The position numbers and the translations under genes are program-made. Below are positions 52,558-61,082 of a DNA stretch of 64,000 nt, one piece after another. This DNA is from Pseudomonas sp. Irchel 3E20. GTDB taxonomy: Bacteria > Pseudomonadota > Gammaproteobacteria > Pseudomonadales > Pseudomonadaceae. The number at the start of each line of letters is the position of its first letter. Position 1 is the stretch's first letter. The notes under the pieces are model-generated. The model saw nothing but the letters and a program-made list of their open reading frames with translations, was not told the DNA's origin and did no database searches. Location of the stretch: positions 124,001-188,000 of the forward strand of contig NZ_FYEE01000010.1 in NCBI RefSeq assembly GCF_900187645.1, given 5' to 3'.

Positions 52558-52896
52558 TTACTTACGCTTGTAGCTTTTATTACCCGCAGGTGTCAGGCAG
52601 TACACACCGCCTCGCGGCCCGGTGCAGAAGCTGCCCGTGCCACAGGCACAGCCCTCGGCGTCTTGCACCAGAGTGTTGGCCCGGGTCGCGGTACTGCCGC
52701 CGTATCGGGCCGAGCAACTTCTTTTTGAAGCACTGATGGAGCCGTCGTTGCACAGAAACAGCTCGCCATCGCAGCGGTCGATACCGCCTTTCTTGCCCGA
52801 ACATGGCGTGTTGCCGGCCCAGGCATCGGCGCTGATGAGCAACGACAAAGCGACCACAAGTAACGGCATCCAGCCACGGCATTTGAGTGCGCCCAC
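52558..52896 (-). CDS. Secreted cysteine-rich protein of unknown function
   Basis: A 112-residue exported protein: hydrophobic leader (WMPLLVVALSLLISADAWAG, probable cleavage after AWA) and a mature part of about 85 residues with eight cysteines spaced like a disulfide-rich fold (TPCSGKKGGIDRC, GELFLCNDGS, GCACGTGSFCTG, VYCLTP). Basic C-terminus. GTG start at 52896 with AAGGAT nine bases upstream. Family not recognised; an inhibitor, toxin-like or surface protein is possible but unsupported. Confidence 0.7.
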   Translation of the reverse strand: MGALKCRGWMPLLVVALSLLISADAWAGNTPCSGKKGGIDRCDGELFLCNDGSISASKRSCSARYGGSTATRANTLVQDAEGCACGTGSFCTGPRGGVYCLTPAGNKSYKRK

Positions 52897-52965
52897 GGTT
52901 CAACATCCTTTTTGAGAGATGGCCTAATGATATCAGCGTTTTTTCGCCCCACGGGGGTTTAACCG

Positions 52966-53583
52966 ATGAGCCGCGTGCTCATCATCGACAGCGACACGGC
53001 TACGGCCCGGCAACTGGGCGCCGTGCTCCAGAGCCTTGGCCTTGAATGGGATTGGCGCAGCGACCCGCGCGAAGGCCTCGAGTGCGCGGTGGGCGGCCAG
53101 TATGCGCTCATCATCCTCGCCCCCTCCCCGGCAGGCCTGGATGCGGCAGCCATGGCCAGCACCCTGCGCGCCCTCGGCGTATTGACGCCGCAGTGGGTGT
53201 TGGACAACCCGCCACCAGCGCCTGCGGACTTGCTCGCCGGCGTGCGCCGTTTACTGCAAGCGCGGCCCGCAGGGCCTGGGGAGCGGCTGCGCCTGGCCAA
53301 CCTGGAACTGGACTTGCGCCAACGCCAGGCCCACCGCGCAGGCCAACTGCTGGCCCTGCAACCTACCGAATACAAAGTATTGGAATGCCTGATGCGCCAC
53401 AGCGGCACCCTGCTCTCACGCCAGCGAATTTTTGAAACCGTGTGGGGGTATCGCTTCGACCCGGGCACCAACCTGATCGACGTGCATATCGCACGTCTAC
53501 GCCGCAAGGTCGATAGGCCGGGGCAGATTGCGTTGATCCGCACCGTGCACGGGCGCGGGTACTTAATGGTGGCGCCCGCCTGA
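52966..53583 (+). CDS. OmpR/PhoB-type response regulator with pseudo-receiver
   Basis: A 205-residue regulator. The C-terminal winged helix is intact (ALQPTEYKVLECLMRHSGTL, DPGTNLIDVHIARLRRKVDR, RTVHGRGYLMV). The N-terminal receiver begins LIIDSDTATA but at the phosphorylation site reads LIILAPSP, with Ala52 where Asp is required, and the second acidic residue of the N-terminal pair is Ser. It is also shortened, with no clear conserved Lys. So it should not be phosphorylated. No histidine kinase gene adjoins it. Likely a phosphorylation-independent, orphan DNA-binding regulator; its targets are unknown. Confidence 0.88.
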   Translation: MSRVLIIDSDTATARQLGAVLQSLGLEWDWRSDPREGLECAVGGQYALIILAPSPAGLDAAAMASTLRALGVLTPQWVLDNPPPAPADLLAGVRRLLQARPAGPGERLRLANLELDLRQRQAHRAGQLLALQPTEYKVLECLMRHSGTLLSRQRIFETVWGYRFDPGTNLIDVHIARLRRKVDRPGQIALIRTVHGRGYLMVAPA

Positions 53584-53627
53584 GTCGCCTCCGGCTCCTT
53601 TTAACCGCAGGCCCAGGCCTGACATGG

Positions 53628-53990
53628 CTACATCGCCGCGAGGCCGTTGCTTTGCAGCTCGTAGCGCAGTTCTTCAATCAGGGCATCGACGTCCCGGGAG
53701 GTCATCAAGCGCTCCAGGCGCAGCCCTGTCACTACCAGGTCCACACGATCACTGTAGGGGTCATAGATACGCACGGTCAGCGACGGTCCCGGATGCACAT
53801 CGCACTCACAAGCCAGGGGCTCGAAACTGCGGGCCAGGGTTTCACGCAACGCGGCAAGAGCAGTCAATGGCGAACCCTCTGCAGGGGCGCCGTCAACGTC
53901 CATTGGCACAGGCCCGCGTGGCGCGGGAGGCAGGTTTGTTGGTACATGGCCTTTCCTTTTATGGCTTCGAATCGACGACGACACCCCCAT
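53628..53990 (-). CDS. DUF1652 domain protein
   Basis: The C-terminal 80 residues match DUF1652, a small Pseudomonas family: LTALAALRETLARSFEPLAC, RIYDPYSDRVDLVVTGL, LIEELRYELQS. The N-terminal extension from ATG 53990 is Pro/Arg-rich and has no ribosome site. Instead a strong AAAGGAAAGG precedes an out-of-frame ATG at 53947 that opens a 27-codon frame ending at TGA 53864, overlapping a TTG (53867) that would start the DUF1652 core. So the real protein may be the 79-residue core, coupled to a leader peptide. The function of the family is unknown. Confidence 0.7.
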   Translation of the reverse strand: MGVSSSIRSHKRKGHVPTNLPPAPRGPVPMDVDGAPAEGSPLTALAALRETLARSFEPLACECDVHPGPSLTVRIYDPYSDRVDLVVTGLRLERLMTSRDVDALIEELRYELQSNGLAAM

Positions 53991-54082
53991 GGGCGGTGTC
54001 GCCAGTCCAAAGATTAGGAAACGCTCACGCCAGGCAACAGCCGAATTTGCACCGCTTGTACTAGTGCATTTGCACCCAGGGC

Positions 54083-55573
54083 TTATTTGCTGCCACGCCG
54101 CTCCCCGGCGAACAGGCCGCGCTCACGGGCCCAGACAATCGCCTCGCTGCGGCTGTGCACGTCGAGTTTGGAGTACACCGTGGCCACGTGATTGCGCACG
54201 GTGTTGGGCGCCAGGCCCAGGCGTGCGGCCACTTCTTTATCGGCCAGGCCTTCGCAGATCAAGCGCAGCACATCGCGCTCGCGGGCCGTAAGGTCGGTGA
54301 AGGACACACTCGAAGGTGTGGCCGAGCGCACGCTCTTCACGTTGGCGAGTTTTTCGATCAGGGTCTGGCTGAACCACGAGGCGTCCTGCATCACCTCTTC
54401 AATGGCGGCCACCAGCTCAAGCTCGGTGCGCTTGCGCTCGGTGATATTCATCAGCACCAGCAAGTAACAGGCGCTGTCGTGGATGCTGACCGTGTCCGCC
54501 GACACCACGCAATCGATCAACCCGGCCTGTTTGCTGCGGATCTTCAGGTCATGGCCCTCGACACTGCCGTTTTTTTGCAACTGGGCGAACAGCCGCGAGC
54601 AGGCTTGCTGGTCGTCGATCACACCTATTTCGTCCACGGTTTTACCCAGCAACTCCTGCGCGCTGTAACCGGTAATGGTGAGGAAGGCTTCGTTGACGTC
54701 CAGCAGGCACTGGTCCTCGGCGCGGCACACCAGGGTCGGCACAGGCGTGAGGCGGAACGACTTGGCAAAGCGCTCCTCGCTTTGGCGCAATGCCAGTTCG
54801 GCGCGGCGCCGCGGCTCCAGGTCCATAAAGGAAAACAGCATGCAGTCCTGGCCGTTCAAATCCAGCGGCTGGCCCGCGACGATCACCAGTTTGCTGCTGC
54901 CATCGGGCAGGCGCAGTTCGGCCTGCATCTGCGGGATGGTCGCGCCCCGGCTCAGGCGTTCGACGGCCAGGTCCTTGTCGTCGGCGCCTTCAAGCACATC
55001 CAGTTCGTACACCGAGCAGCCGATCACCTGGTCGCGGCCGTAGCCGGTCATCTCCACAAAGCCCTGGTTGACCTTGAGGTAGCGCAAGTCGCTGAGGCGG
55101 CAGATCACCGCCGGCGCGGGGTTGGCGTTGAAGGTTTTCTCGAAACGCTGCTCGGCGCCGGCCCACTCGGTGGCGTCGCTGAGGATCAGCACCAAAGACT
55201 CCGGCTCGCCGCTGCGATCGGTGAGGATCATGCTGCGGATGCGATGCACCCATGTGCGCTCGGGCGTGGCGCGGCGCACCACTTCCACCAACAGGTCGCT
55301 GAACACTTCGCCCTTGGCGACGCGGCTGATGGGGTAGTTATCGACGGACAGAGGGTGGTTGTTGCGATAGCGCAGGGCGAAATGCCGGGCGTACTCGCGG
55401 GCATTGGCACCCAACTCGCTGACCTGGCTGACGCCGTGCATGGCCAGCGCAGCGTCATTGGCCCAGAGGATGCTCTGGTCGGTTTCCATCAGGATCACGC
55501 CGTCCGACAGGCCGGAAATGATCTGTTGCAACTGGCGGCGCGTGGTTTCGGTGGCTAGAACGTCCCGGCTCAT
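54083..55573 (-). CDS. Multi-PAS LuxR-type transcriptional regulator
   Basis: A 496-residue cytosolic protein: three PAS-like modules (about 10-130, 140-255, 265-385; ISGLSDGVILMETDQSILWA, AVICRLSDLRYLKVNQGFVE, CLLDVNEAFLTITGYSAQEL) followed by a LuxR-type HTH (about 425-490; LTARERDVLRLICEGLADKE, LAPNTVRNHVATVYSKLDVH). No kinase or receiver domain, so it seems a one-component sensor-regulator. Signal and targets unknown; DUF1652 gene lies 92 bp downstream on the same strand. Confidence 0.88.
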   Translation of the reverse strand: MSRDVLATETTRRQLQQIISGLSDGVILMETDQSILWANDAALAMHGVSQVSELGANAREYARHFALRYRNNHPLSVDNYPISRVAKGEVFSDLLVEVVRRATPERTWVHRIRSMILTDRSGEPESLVLILSDATEWAGAEQRFEKTFNANPAPAVICRLSDLRYLKVNQGFVEMTGYGRDQVIGCSVYELDVLEGADDKDLAVERLSRGATIPQMQAELRLPDGSSKLVIVAGQPLDLNGQDCMLFSFMDLEPRRRAELALRQSEERFAKSFRLTPVPTLVCRAEDQCLLDVNEAFLTITGYSAQELLGKTVDEIGVIDDQQACSRLFAQLQKNGSVEGHDLKIRSKQAGLIDCVVSADTVSIHDSACYLLVLMNITERKRTELELVAAIEEVMQDASWFSQTLIEKLANVKSVRSATPSSVSFTDLTARERDVLRLICEGLADKEVAARLGLAPNTVRNHVATVYSKLDVHSRSEAIVWARERGLFAGERRGSK

Positions 55574-55637
55574 GGCATCTCCTCAAAGTGCATGAAGAGT
55601 ACGACCGCGGGCGGTGGCGATCGTGCGCCTGACGTTT

Positions 55638-55665
55638 GTAGCAAGCGGGCGAGCCCGCTTGCTAC
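55638..55665. repeat. Perfect 13-bp-arm palindrome (REP-like, possible bidirectional terminator)
   Basis: GTAGCAAGCGGGC-GA-GCCCGCTTGCTAC is a perfect inverted repeat with a two-base centre, related in sequence to the family B REPs at 41091. It lies between the permease stop (55676) and the PAS-LuxR start (55573), both leftward, and may end the permease transcript. Confidence 0.7.
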
Positions 55666-55675
55666 AACAACGGCA

Positions 55676-57193
55676 TCAGGCGCTGCTGGTTTGCGCGTTG
55701 CTGGCCTTGGGGCTGCGCAGCGGCTCGGCGGTTTCTTCTACCAGGGAAATCTCGTTGCCTTCGGCATCGTGCAGCTTGCCGCCCTTGAAGTAGTCGCCCT
55801 CGCGCAGCGCCGCGATGTCCTGGAAGCACAGGCTGCGCTCGGTGCCGGCGACGAACACCGACTGCTGGTCGGAGTTGCCGGCCTTGAAGTGGTTGAAGGT
55901 CAGGTTCAGGACGATGGCCATGATCGCCGAGGAACTGATGCCGGAATGAAAAATGGTCGCAAACCAGCTCGGGAAGTGGTCGTAGAAGTTCGGCGCGGCG
56001 ATGGGGATCATGCCAAAGCCAATGGAGGTGGCGACGATAATCAGGTTCATGTTGTTGCGGTAATCGACCTTGGACAGGCTGCGGATACCGCTGGCCGCCA
56101 CGGTGCCGAACAGCACGATTCCGGCGCCGCCCAGTACCGAGGTGGGCACTGCGGCAATCACCCGGCCCATCACCGGCAACAGGCCGAGGATCACCAGGAT
56201 CAGGCCGCCGGTGGCCACCACATAGCGGCTCTTGACCCCGGTCACCGCCACCAGGCCCACGTTCTGGGCGAACGCGCTCTGGGTGAACGACCCGAACACC
56301 GGGGCGAACATGCTCGACAGCATGTCGGCGCGCAGGCCATTGCCCAGGCGCTTGGAATCGACCTTGGTGTTGATGATTTCACCCACGGCCAGGATATCGG
56401 CGCTGGTTTCCACCAGCGTCACCATGACCACGATGCACATGGACAGGATGGCCGCCACATGGAACGTGGGCATGCCGAAGTGGAACGGCGTGGGGAAACC
56501 AAACATCGGGCCCTGGGTGACGGTGGAGAAATCCGCCATGCCCAGCGCCACGGCAATCAGGGTGCCGATGACCATCGCCAGCAGGATCGACAGGCGGGAA
56601 ATGGTGGCGCTGCCGATCTTGCTCAAGAACAGCACCAGCACCAGGGTGATGGCCGCCAGGCCGATGTTGGCCATGCTGCCGAAGTTTTCGGCGCGGCTGT
56701 TGCCGCCCATGGCCCAGCGTGCCGCCACGGGCATCAGCGTCAGGCCGATGGTGGTGATGACAATGCCGGTGACCAGGGGCGGAAAGAACTTGGTGATCCG
56801 CGAAAACACCGGGGTTATCAAGAGCCCGATCAACGACGCGACAATCACCGCCCCCAGGATCGCCTGGATACCGCCACCGCCATCGCTGCCGACAATCGCC
56901 ACCATGGTCGCCACGCCGGCAAAGGACACGCCCTGCACCAGCGGCAACTGGCAACCGAAAAACGGCAGGCCCAGGGTTTGCAACAGCGTCGCCAAGCCGC
57001 CGGCGAACAGCGACGCGGCGATCAGCAGGCCGATGTCCGCCGGCGAGAGCCCGGCCGCCTGGCCGACGATCAGTGGCACGGCCACGATCCCCCCGTACAT
57101 GGTCAACACGTGTTGCAGGCCATAGGCCATGTTGGCGCCCACGCCCAGGTTCTCGTCTTCGGGCCGCCGCGGTGAAACAGGAGGGGTATTCAT
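55676..57193 (-). CDS. NCS2-family nucleobase:cation symporter (xanthine/uracil-type)
   Basis: A 505-residue permease with about 14 helices. NCS2 signatures: YGLQHVLTMYGGIVAVPLIV at the first helix, a conserved Glu in VTLVETSADILAVGEIIN and QNVGLVAVTGVKSRYVVAT. The first motif resembles the xanthine/uric-acid branch (PbuX/UacT) more than UraA. It brings nucleobases in with protons. Its promoter contains a GTATAC palindrome like those before gntR and the ABC binding protein, so it may belong to that GntR regulon; this is an inference. Confidence 0.9.
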   Translation of the reverse strand: MNTPPVSPRRPEDENLGVGANMAYGLQHVLTMYGGIVAVPLIVGQAAGLSPADIGLLIAASLFAGGLATLLQTLGLPFFGCQLPLVQGVSFAGVATMVAIVGSDGGGGIQAILGAVIVASLIGLLITPVFSRITKFFPPLVTGIVITTIGLTLMPVAARWAMGGNSRAENFGSMANIGLAAITLVLVLFLSKIGSATISRLSILLAMVIGTLIAVALGMADFSTVTQGPMFGFPTPFHFGMPTFHVAAILSMCIVVMVTLVETSADILAVGEIINTKVDSKRLGNGLRADMLSSMFAPVFGSFTQSAFAQNVGLVAVTGVKSRYVVATGGLILVILGLLPVMGRVIAAVPTSVLGGAGIVLFGTVAASGIRSLSKVDYRNNMNLIIVATSIGFGMIPIAAPNFYDHFPSWFATIFHSGISSSAIMAIVLNLTFNHFKAGNSDQQSVFVAGTERSLCFQDIAALREGDYFKGGKLHDAEGNEISLVEETAEPLRSPKASNAQTSSA

Positions 57194-57264
57194 GGTGTGA
57201 GGGTTCTCTCTGTTTTTTGTTATGGCGCCACTGTATGCAACATTCAGAACAACTGTCTATAGAG

Positions 57265-57274
57265 TTGTATACAA
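57265..57274. promoter_or_regulatory. GTATAC palindrome upstream of the NCS2 permease
   Basis: TTGTATACAA is a perfect 10-bp palindrome, 72 bp before the permease ATG, fitting the T-N-GTATAC-N-A form typical of FCD-type GntR operators. Confidence 0.5.
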
Positions 57275-57454
57275 TTTGTCGCGCCATCGCCTTGACCCTG
57301 GCACCAAACCTGTGATCCAGAGCCTGCGACCACCGATCCGCCGACGGATCTCGTGCCGGTCGAAACCGACCAGCGGTCAGCCTTTGCAAACCCCTTGCCA
57401 GCCTGCGCGGGGGTACGCAACAGCCTTAAAACAGGGGTTAGCCGCAAGCCGAAT

Positions 57455-57498
57455 GGCGGCCGCTACGCAGCCGGGCGCGAGCGAGCCCCCTTGCTACA
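57455..57498. repeat. Degraded REP half-element (family B)
   Basis: Sequence ending CGAGCCCCCTTGCTACA resembles the right half of the family B REPIN at 41091-41199; the left half (near 57430) is hardly recognisable. Confidence 0.5.
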
Positions 57499-57708
57499 GG
57501 GAAATCTGTACGCAATTTCTGAAGTCTTTGTTTCTGATTAAACGCACGCGTAGGTCCACTCTCAATTAAGGTTGCGCCCAACCCTAGTGCACAATCGCGC
57601 CTCCCGCCCGCCATCGGGCAATCAGCGGGTGATCGGCGACGGATCGGCACTCTATTAATGAAGGGCGACGGGGACGTGTCGTTGCGGGAGGCTACGCAGG
57701 GGAGAAAT

Positions 57709-57718
57709 TCGTATACCA
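57709..57718 (+). promoter_or_regulatory. GTATAC site upstream of gntR
   Basis: TCGTATACCA, 31 bp before the GTG of the GntR gene, shares the GTATAC core and one flank with the perfect palindrome TCGTATACGA at 63566-63575. Likely autoregulatory site. Confidence 0.5.
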
Positions 57719-57749
57719 TATCCGCACCTCACTTCGAACGATCGCCACC

Positions 57750-58421
57750 GTGACCCTACCTAAACTCAACGCGCCGGACCTGGGCAACACGCCTTCGACT
57801 TCGGAAATCATCACCCGGCACCTGCGCGACGCCATCGTCGCCGGGCATTTCGACGAGGACGAGCCGATCCGCCAGGACGACATCGCCCGCCAGTTCAATG
57901 TCAGCAAAATCCCCGTGCGCGAAGCCCTCAAACGCCTGGAGGCCGAAGGCCTGGTGATCTTCCAGCGCAACCGCGGGGCGATGGTCACGCGTATTTCCGA
58001 GCCGGAACTGGCGCAGATGTTCGAGGTGCGCATGCTGCTCGAAGACAAGGTGCTGCGCCTGGCCATCCCCAACATGACCGAAGAAACCTTTACCCGCGCC
58101 GAAAGCATCTGCCAGGAATTCATCGGCGAAAACGACGTGGGCCGCTGGGCCGAACTGAACTGGGAACTGCACGCCTGCCTCTACGAACCGGCGCAGCGGC
58201 CGTTTCTGGTGAGCCTGATCCGCTCGGTCAACGACAAGCTGGAGCGCTACCTGCGCATGCAAATGAGCCTCTCGGCGGGCAAGGAGCGGGCCGACCACGA
58301 ACACCGCGACATCCTCGACGCCTGCCGCGCCAAGGACGTGGAACGCGCCGTGGCCCTGCTGGATGAACACATCGCCGGCGTCTGCGCCACCCTGCTCGAA
58401 CACTTGCCCCGGGCCAACTGA
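57750..58421 (+). CDS. GntR-family (FCD) transcriptional regulator
   Basis: A 223-residue FadR-type GntR regulator: winged HTH (about 12-75; ITRHLRDAIVAGHFDEDEPI, DDIARQFNVSKIPVREALKR) and the all-helical FCD effector domain with the metal-binding pattern (NWELHACLY, HEHRDILDACR, LLDEHIAGV). It starts with GTG at 57750. It precedes the hydroxyproline cluster; GntR (HypR-type) regulators control hydroxyproline genes in some bacteria. GTATAC palindromes at 57265, 57709 and 63566 are candidate sites. Confidence 0.9.
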   Translation: MTLPKLNAPDLGNTPSTSEIITRHLRDAIVAGHFDEDEPIRQDDIARQFNVSKIPVREALKRLEAEGLVIFQRNRGAMVTRISEPELAQMFEVRMLLEDKVLRLAIPNMTEETFTRAESICQEFIGENDVGRWAELNWELHACLYEPAQRPFLVSLIRSVNDKLERYLRMQMSLSAGKERADHEHRDILDACRAKDVERAVALLDEHIAGVCATLLEHLPRAN

Positions 58422-58440
58422 AACACGCCGGCCATAGGCC

Positions 58441-58662
58441 GCCATCGCGAGCAGGGCTCGCTCCCACAGTTGAACTGTGGTGTGGGTGAGATTTTCATTT
58501 TTTCTCTGTGGGAGCGAGCCTGCTCGCGATGGCGGCATTGCATCTGCTAAAAGTGCATCGCCTGCCCCGGCCTCATCCCGGGCAAGCCCGCTCCCACAAT
58601 GTGGGCGGGATTGATGGCAGGCGTTCATTTTTTCTCTGTGGGAGCGAGCCCCTGCTCGCGAT
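58441..58662. repeat. REP/REPIN cluster of four cores
   Basis: REP cores alternate in orientation: reverse at 58441-58468, direct at 58508-58536, reverse at 58576-58598, direct at 58638-58662. Two direct cores are preceded by TTCATTTTTTCTCTGTGGG, and the first spacer (GTTGAACTGTGGTGTGGGTG) closely matches the spacer at 17973-18011. It fills the gap between gntR and the hydroxyproline operon. Confidence 0.88.
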
Positions 58663-58808
58663 AGAGCCTGAGGCGCGGTCGGCAGGCACGCCGCCACGCC
58701 CCATCACTGTGCTGATTTCGTCATCCGCCGCCACTAAATCCATCAAGCCGCCGCCCCCCGGCGCAGGCCACTCTGCAAGCCACTTACCTGAACGGACGTG
58801 GCCCCTTG

Positions 58809-59741
58809 ATGAAACGCATCTCTGTGATCGACTCCCACACCGGCGGCGAGCCGACGCGCCTGGTGATCGACGGTTTTCCTGACCTGGGCAATGGCAGCAT
58901 GGCCGAACGCCGCCAGTTGCTGAGCCAGCAGCACGACGCCTGGCGCGCCGCGTGCGTGCTCGAACCCCGGGGCAGCGATGTGCTGGTGGGCGCGCTGTTG
59001 TGCGCGCCCGTGGACCCCACGGCCTGTGCCGGAGTGATTTTTTTTAACAACACCGGCTACCTGGGCATGTGCGGCCACGGCACCATCGGCCTGGTGGCGT
59101 CCCTGGCCCATTTGGGCAAGATCGGCCCAGGCGTGCACCGCATCGAAACCCCGGTGGGCACGGTGGAGGCCACCCTGCACGGCGACCACTCGGTCAGCGT
59201 GCGTAACGTACCGGCTTATCGCTACCGCCAGGCCCTGGCCCTGGACGTGCCCGGCATCGGCGCCGTAGTCGGTGACGTGGCCTGGGGCGGCAACTGGTTC
59301 TTCCTGATAAGCGACCATGGGTTGGAGGTCCACGGGCGCAACCTCGACGCCCTCACCGCCTACACCTACGCCGTGCAGCAAGCCCTGGAGGCCCAGGGCA
59401 TCCGTGGCGAAGACGGCGGTTTGATCGACCACATCGAGCTGTTCGCCGCCGACCCCCACGCCGACAGCCGCAACTTCGTCCTCTGCCCGGGCAAGGCCTA
59501 CGACCGCTCGCCCTGCGGCACCGGCACCAGTGCCAAACTGGCGTGCCTGGCCGCCGACGGCAAGCTGCAAGCGGGGCAGATCTGGCGCCAGGCCAGTGTG
59601 ATCGGCAGCGAGTTTGAAGGCTCCTTCGAGGTGGCCGGCGAGCGCATCGTGCCGACCATCCGCGGCCGCGCCTACATCAGCGCCGAAGCCACCCTGCTGA
59701 TCGACCAGGACGACCCGTTCGCCTGGGGCATCCGCCTATGA
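58809..59741 (+). CDS. lhpA: 4-hydroxyproline 2-epimerase (proline racemase family)
   Basis: A 310-residue proline-racemase-fold enzyme interconverting trans-4-hydroxy-L-proline and cis-4-hydroxy-D-proline. Both catalytic cysteines are present: C88 in GMCGHGT and C236 in SPCGTGTSAK, which distinguishes epimerases from the Thr-containing dehydratases. The ATG at 58809 is chosen over an adjacent TTG. First gene of a tightly overlapping operon whose other members oxidise the D-isomer. Confidence 0.95.
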   Translation: MKRISVIDSHTGGEPTRLVIDGFPDLGNGSMAERRQLLSQQHDAWRAACVLEPRGSDVLVGALLCAPVDPTACAGVIFFNNTGYLGMCGHGTIGLVASLAHLGKIGPGVHRIETPVGTVEATLHGDHSVSVRNVPAYRYRQALALDVPGIGAVVGDVAWGGNWFFLISDHGLEVHGRNLDALTAYTYAVQQALEAQGIRGEDGGLIDHIELFAADPHADSRNFVLCPGKAYDRSPCGTGTSAKLACLAADGKLQAGQIWRQASVIGSEFEGSFEVAGERIVPTIRGRAYISAEATLLIDQDDPFAWGIRL

Positions 59742-60853
59742 GTCCGGGCGCCGTGGCCGACGTCATCGTTATCGGCGCCGGCATCATTGGCGCCGCCTGC
59801 GCCCAAGGCCTGGCCCGGCGCGGCTTGCGTGTGCTGGTGCTGGACGCCGGCCTGCCCGGCGCCACCGCCGCCGGCATGGGCCACTTGCTGGTGCTGGACG
59901 ACAACCCCGCCGAACTGGCCCTGAGCCAATACTCGTTGCGGCGCTGGCGCCACATCGCCCAGGACCTGCCCCAGGGCTGCGCCTACCGCAGCAACGGCAC
60001 CCTGTGGCTGGCGGCCAACGCCGAAGAAATGGCCGTGGCCCACAGCAAACACCTGAACCTGCGCGACCACGGCGAAGCCTGCGAGTTGATCGGCCGCGCC
60101 GAACTGCGCAAGCGCGAGCCGGCCCTGCGCGAAGGCCTGGAGGGCGGGTTGTTGATCCACGGTGACGGCATCCTTTACGCCCCGGCCACCGCCCAGTGGA
60201 TGCTCGACGAAGCCAACATCCGCCAGCGCCAGGCGCGGGTGGTGGAAGTGGACGGCAACCGCGTGCGCCTGGCCGACGGCACCTGGCTCGGCGCCGAGGC
60301 CGTGGTGCTGGCCAATGGCACTGCCGCCAACGCGCTGTGCCCGGAACTGCCCATCGAACCGAAAAAAGGCCACCTGCTGATTACCGACCGCTACCCCGGC
60401 ACCATCACCCACACCCTGGTGGAACTGGGCTACGTCACCAGCGCCCACAACGCCAGCGGGCCGTCCACCGCGTGCAACATCCAGCCGCGCCCCACCGGGC
60501 AACTGTTCATCGGCGCCTCGCGGCAGTTCGGCACCACCGACCCGCAAGTCGAAGGCTGGATGCTGGCCAAGATGCTCAAGCGCGCCACCGAGTACATGCC
60601 GGGCCTGGCCGACCTCAACGCCATCCGCGCCTGGACCGGGTTTCGCGCCGCCAGCCCCGACGGCATGCCCCTGGTGGGCCACCACCCGCACCGCCCCGGC
60701 CTGTGGCTGGCGGTGGGCCATGAAGGCCTGGGCGTGACCACCGCCCCCGGCACCGCTGACCTGCTGGTGGCACAGCTGTTCAATGAGCCGCCGCCGCTGC
60801 CCCCGCACGCTTATTCGCCACAACGCTTTCTCGGAGAACCGCCCCATGCCTGA
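59738..60853 (+). CDS. lhpB: FAD-dependent oxidoreductase, D-hydroxyproline dehydrogenase subunit (DAO type)
   Basis: A 371-residue DAO-family flavoprotein with N-terminal VIVIGAGIIGAACAQGLARR and C-terminal GLWLAVGHEGLGVTTAPGTA. It overlaps the epimerase by four bases and the ferredoxin by eight. By analogy with heteromeric D-hydroxyproline dehydrogenases it is the catalytic subunit that oxidises cis-4-hydroxy-D-proline to pyrroline-4-hydroxy-2-carboxylate. Confidence 0.88.
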   Translation: MSPGAVADVIVIGAGIIGAACAQGLARRGLRVLVLDAGLPGATAAGMGHLLVLDDNPAELALSQYSLRRWRHIAQDLPQGCAYRSNGTLWLAANAEEMAVAHSKHLNLRDHGEACELIGRAELRKREPALREGLEGGLLIHGDGILYAPATAQWMLDEANIRQRQARVVEVDGNRVRLADGTWLGAEAVVLANGTAANALCPELPIEPKKGHLLITDRYPGTITHTLVELGYVTSAHNASGPSTACNIQPRPTGQLFIGASRQFGTTDPQVEGWMLAKMLKRATEYMPGLADLNAIRAWTGFRAASPDGMPLVGHHPHRPGLWLAVGHEGLGVTTAPGTADLLVAQLFNEPPPLPPHAYSPQRFLGEPPHA

Positions 60854-61082
60854 CTTGACCCTCGACGGCCGCGCCCTGCACGTCGCCGCCGGCACCAGCG
60901 TGGCAGCGGCCCTGGCCCTGGGCGGCGACGGCAGCAGCCGCACTTCGGTCAGCGGCCAGCGCCGCGCACCGCTGTGCGGCATGGGCGTGTGCCAGGAATG
61001 CCGCGTCACCATCGACGGCCAGCGCCGCTTGGCTTGCCAGACCCTGTGCCGTGACGGCATGCACGTGGAGACCCGGCCATGA
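60846..61082 (+). CDS. lhpF: Small (2Fe-2S) ferredoxin-like subunit
   Basis: A 78-residue protein from the ATG at 60846 with a plant-type 2Fe-2S cluster motif: C-x4-C-x2-C (LCGMGVCQECRV) and a fourth Cys 11 residues on (RLACQTL). Size and position match the iron-sulfur subunit of heteromeric proline or hydroxyproline dehydrogenases. It would carry electrons between the two flavoproteins. Confidence 0.9.
   Translation: MPDLTLDGRALHVAAGTSVAAALALGGDGSSRTSVSGQRRAPLCGMGVCQECRVTIDGQRRLACQTLCRDGMHVETRP

Larger units (their letters stand above)
57194..57749. other. Long gap between the NCS2 permease and gntR
   Basis: About 555 bp holding the leftward NCS2 promoter with a palindrome at 57265-57274, a degraded REP (57455-57498) and the gntR promoter with a GTATAC site at 57709-57718. 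Otherwise no gene, RNA or strong terminator was seen. Confidence 0.5.

Noticed and set aside
52374..52736. 120-codon + strand frame opposite the secreted Cys-rich protein
   Set aside because: No ribosome site, poor composition, and overlaps a better-supported leftward gene with a signal peptide.
55592..57175. Rightward frame of 527 codons opposite the NCS2 permease
   Set aside because: Composition dominated by His/Gln/Asp/Gly repeats from the complement of membrane-protein codons; no motif or start site.
58441..58662. Possible CRISPR array
   Set aside because: The repeated units are inverted palindromes of REP type in alternating orientation with unequal spacing; no cas genes.
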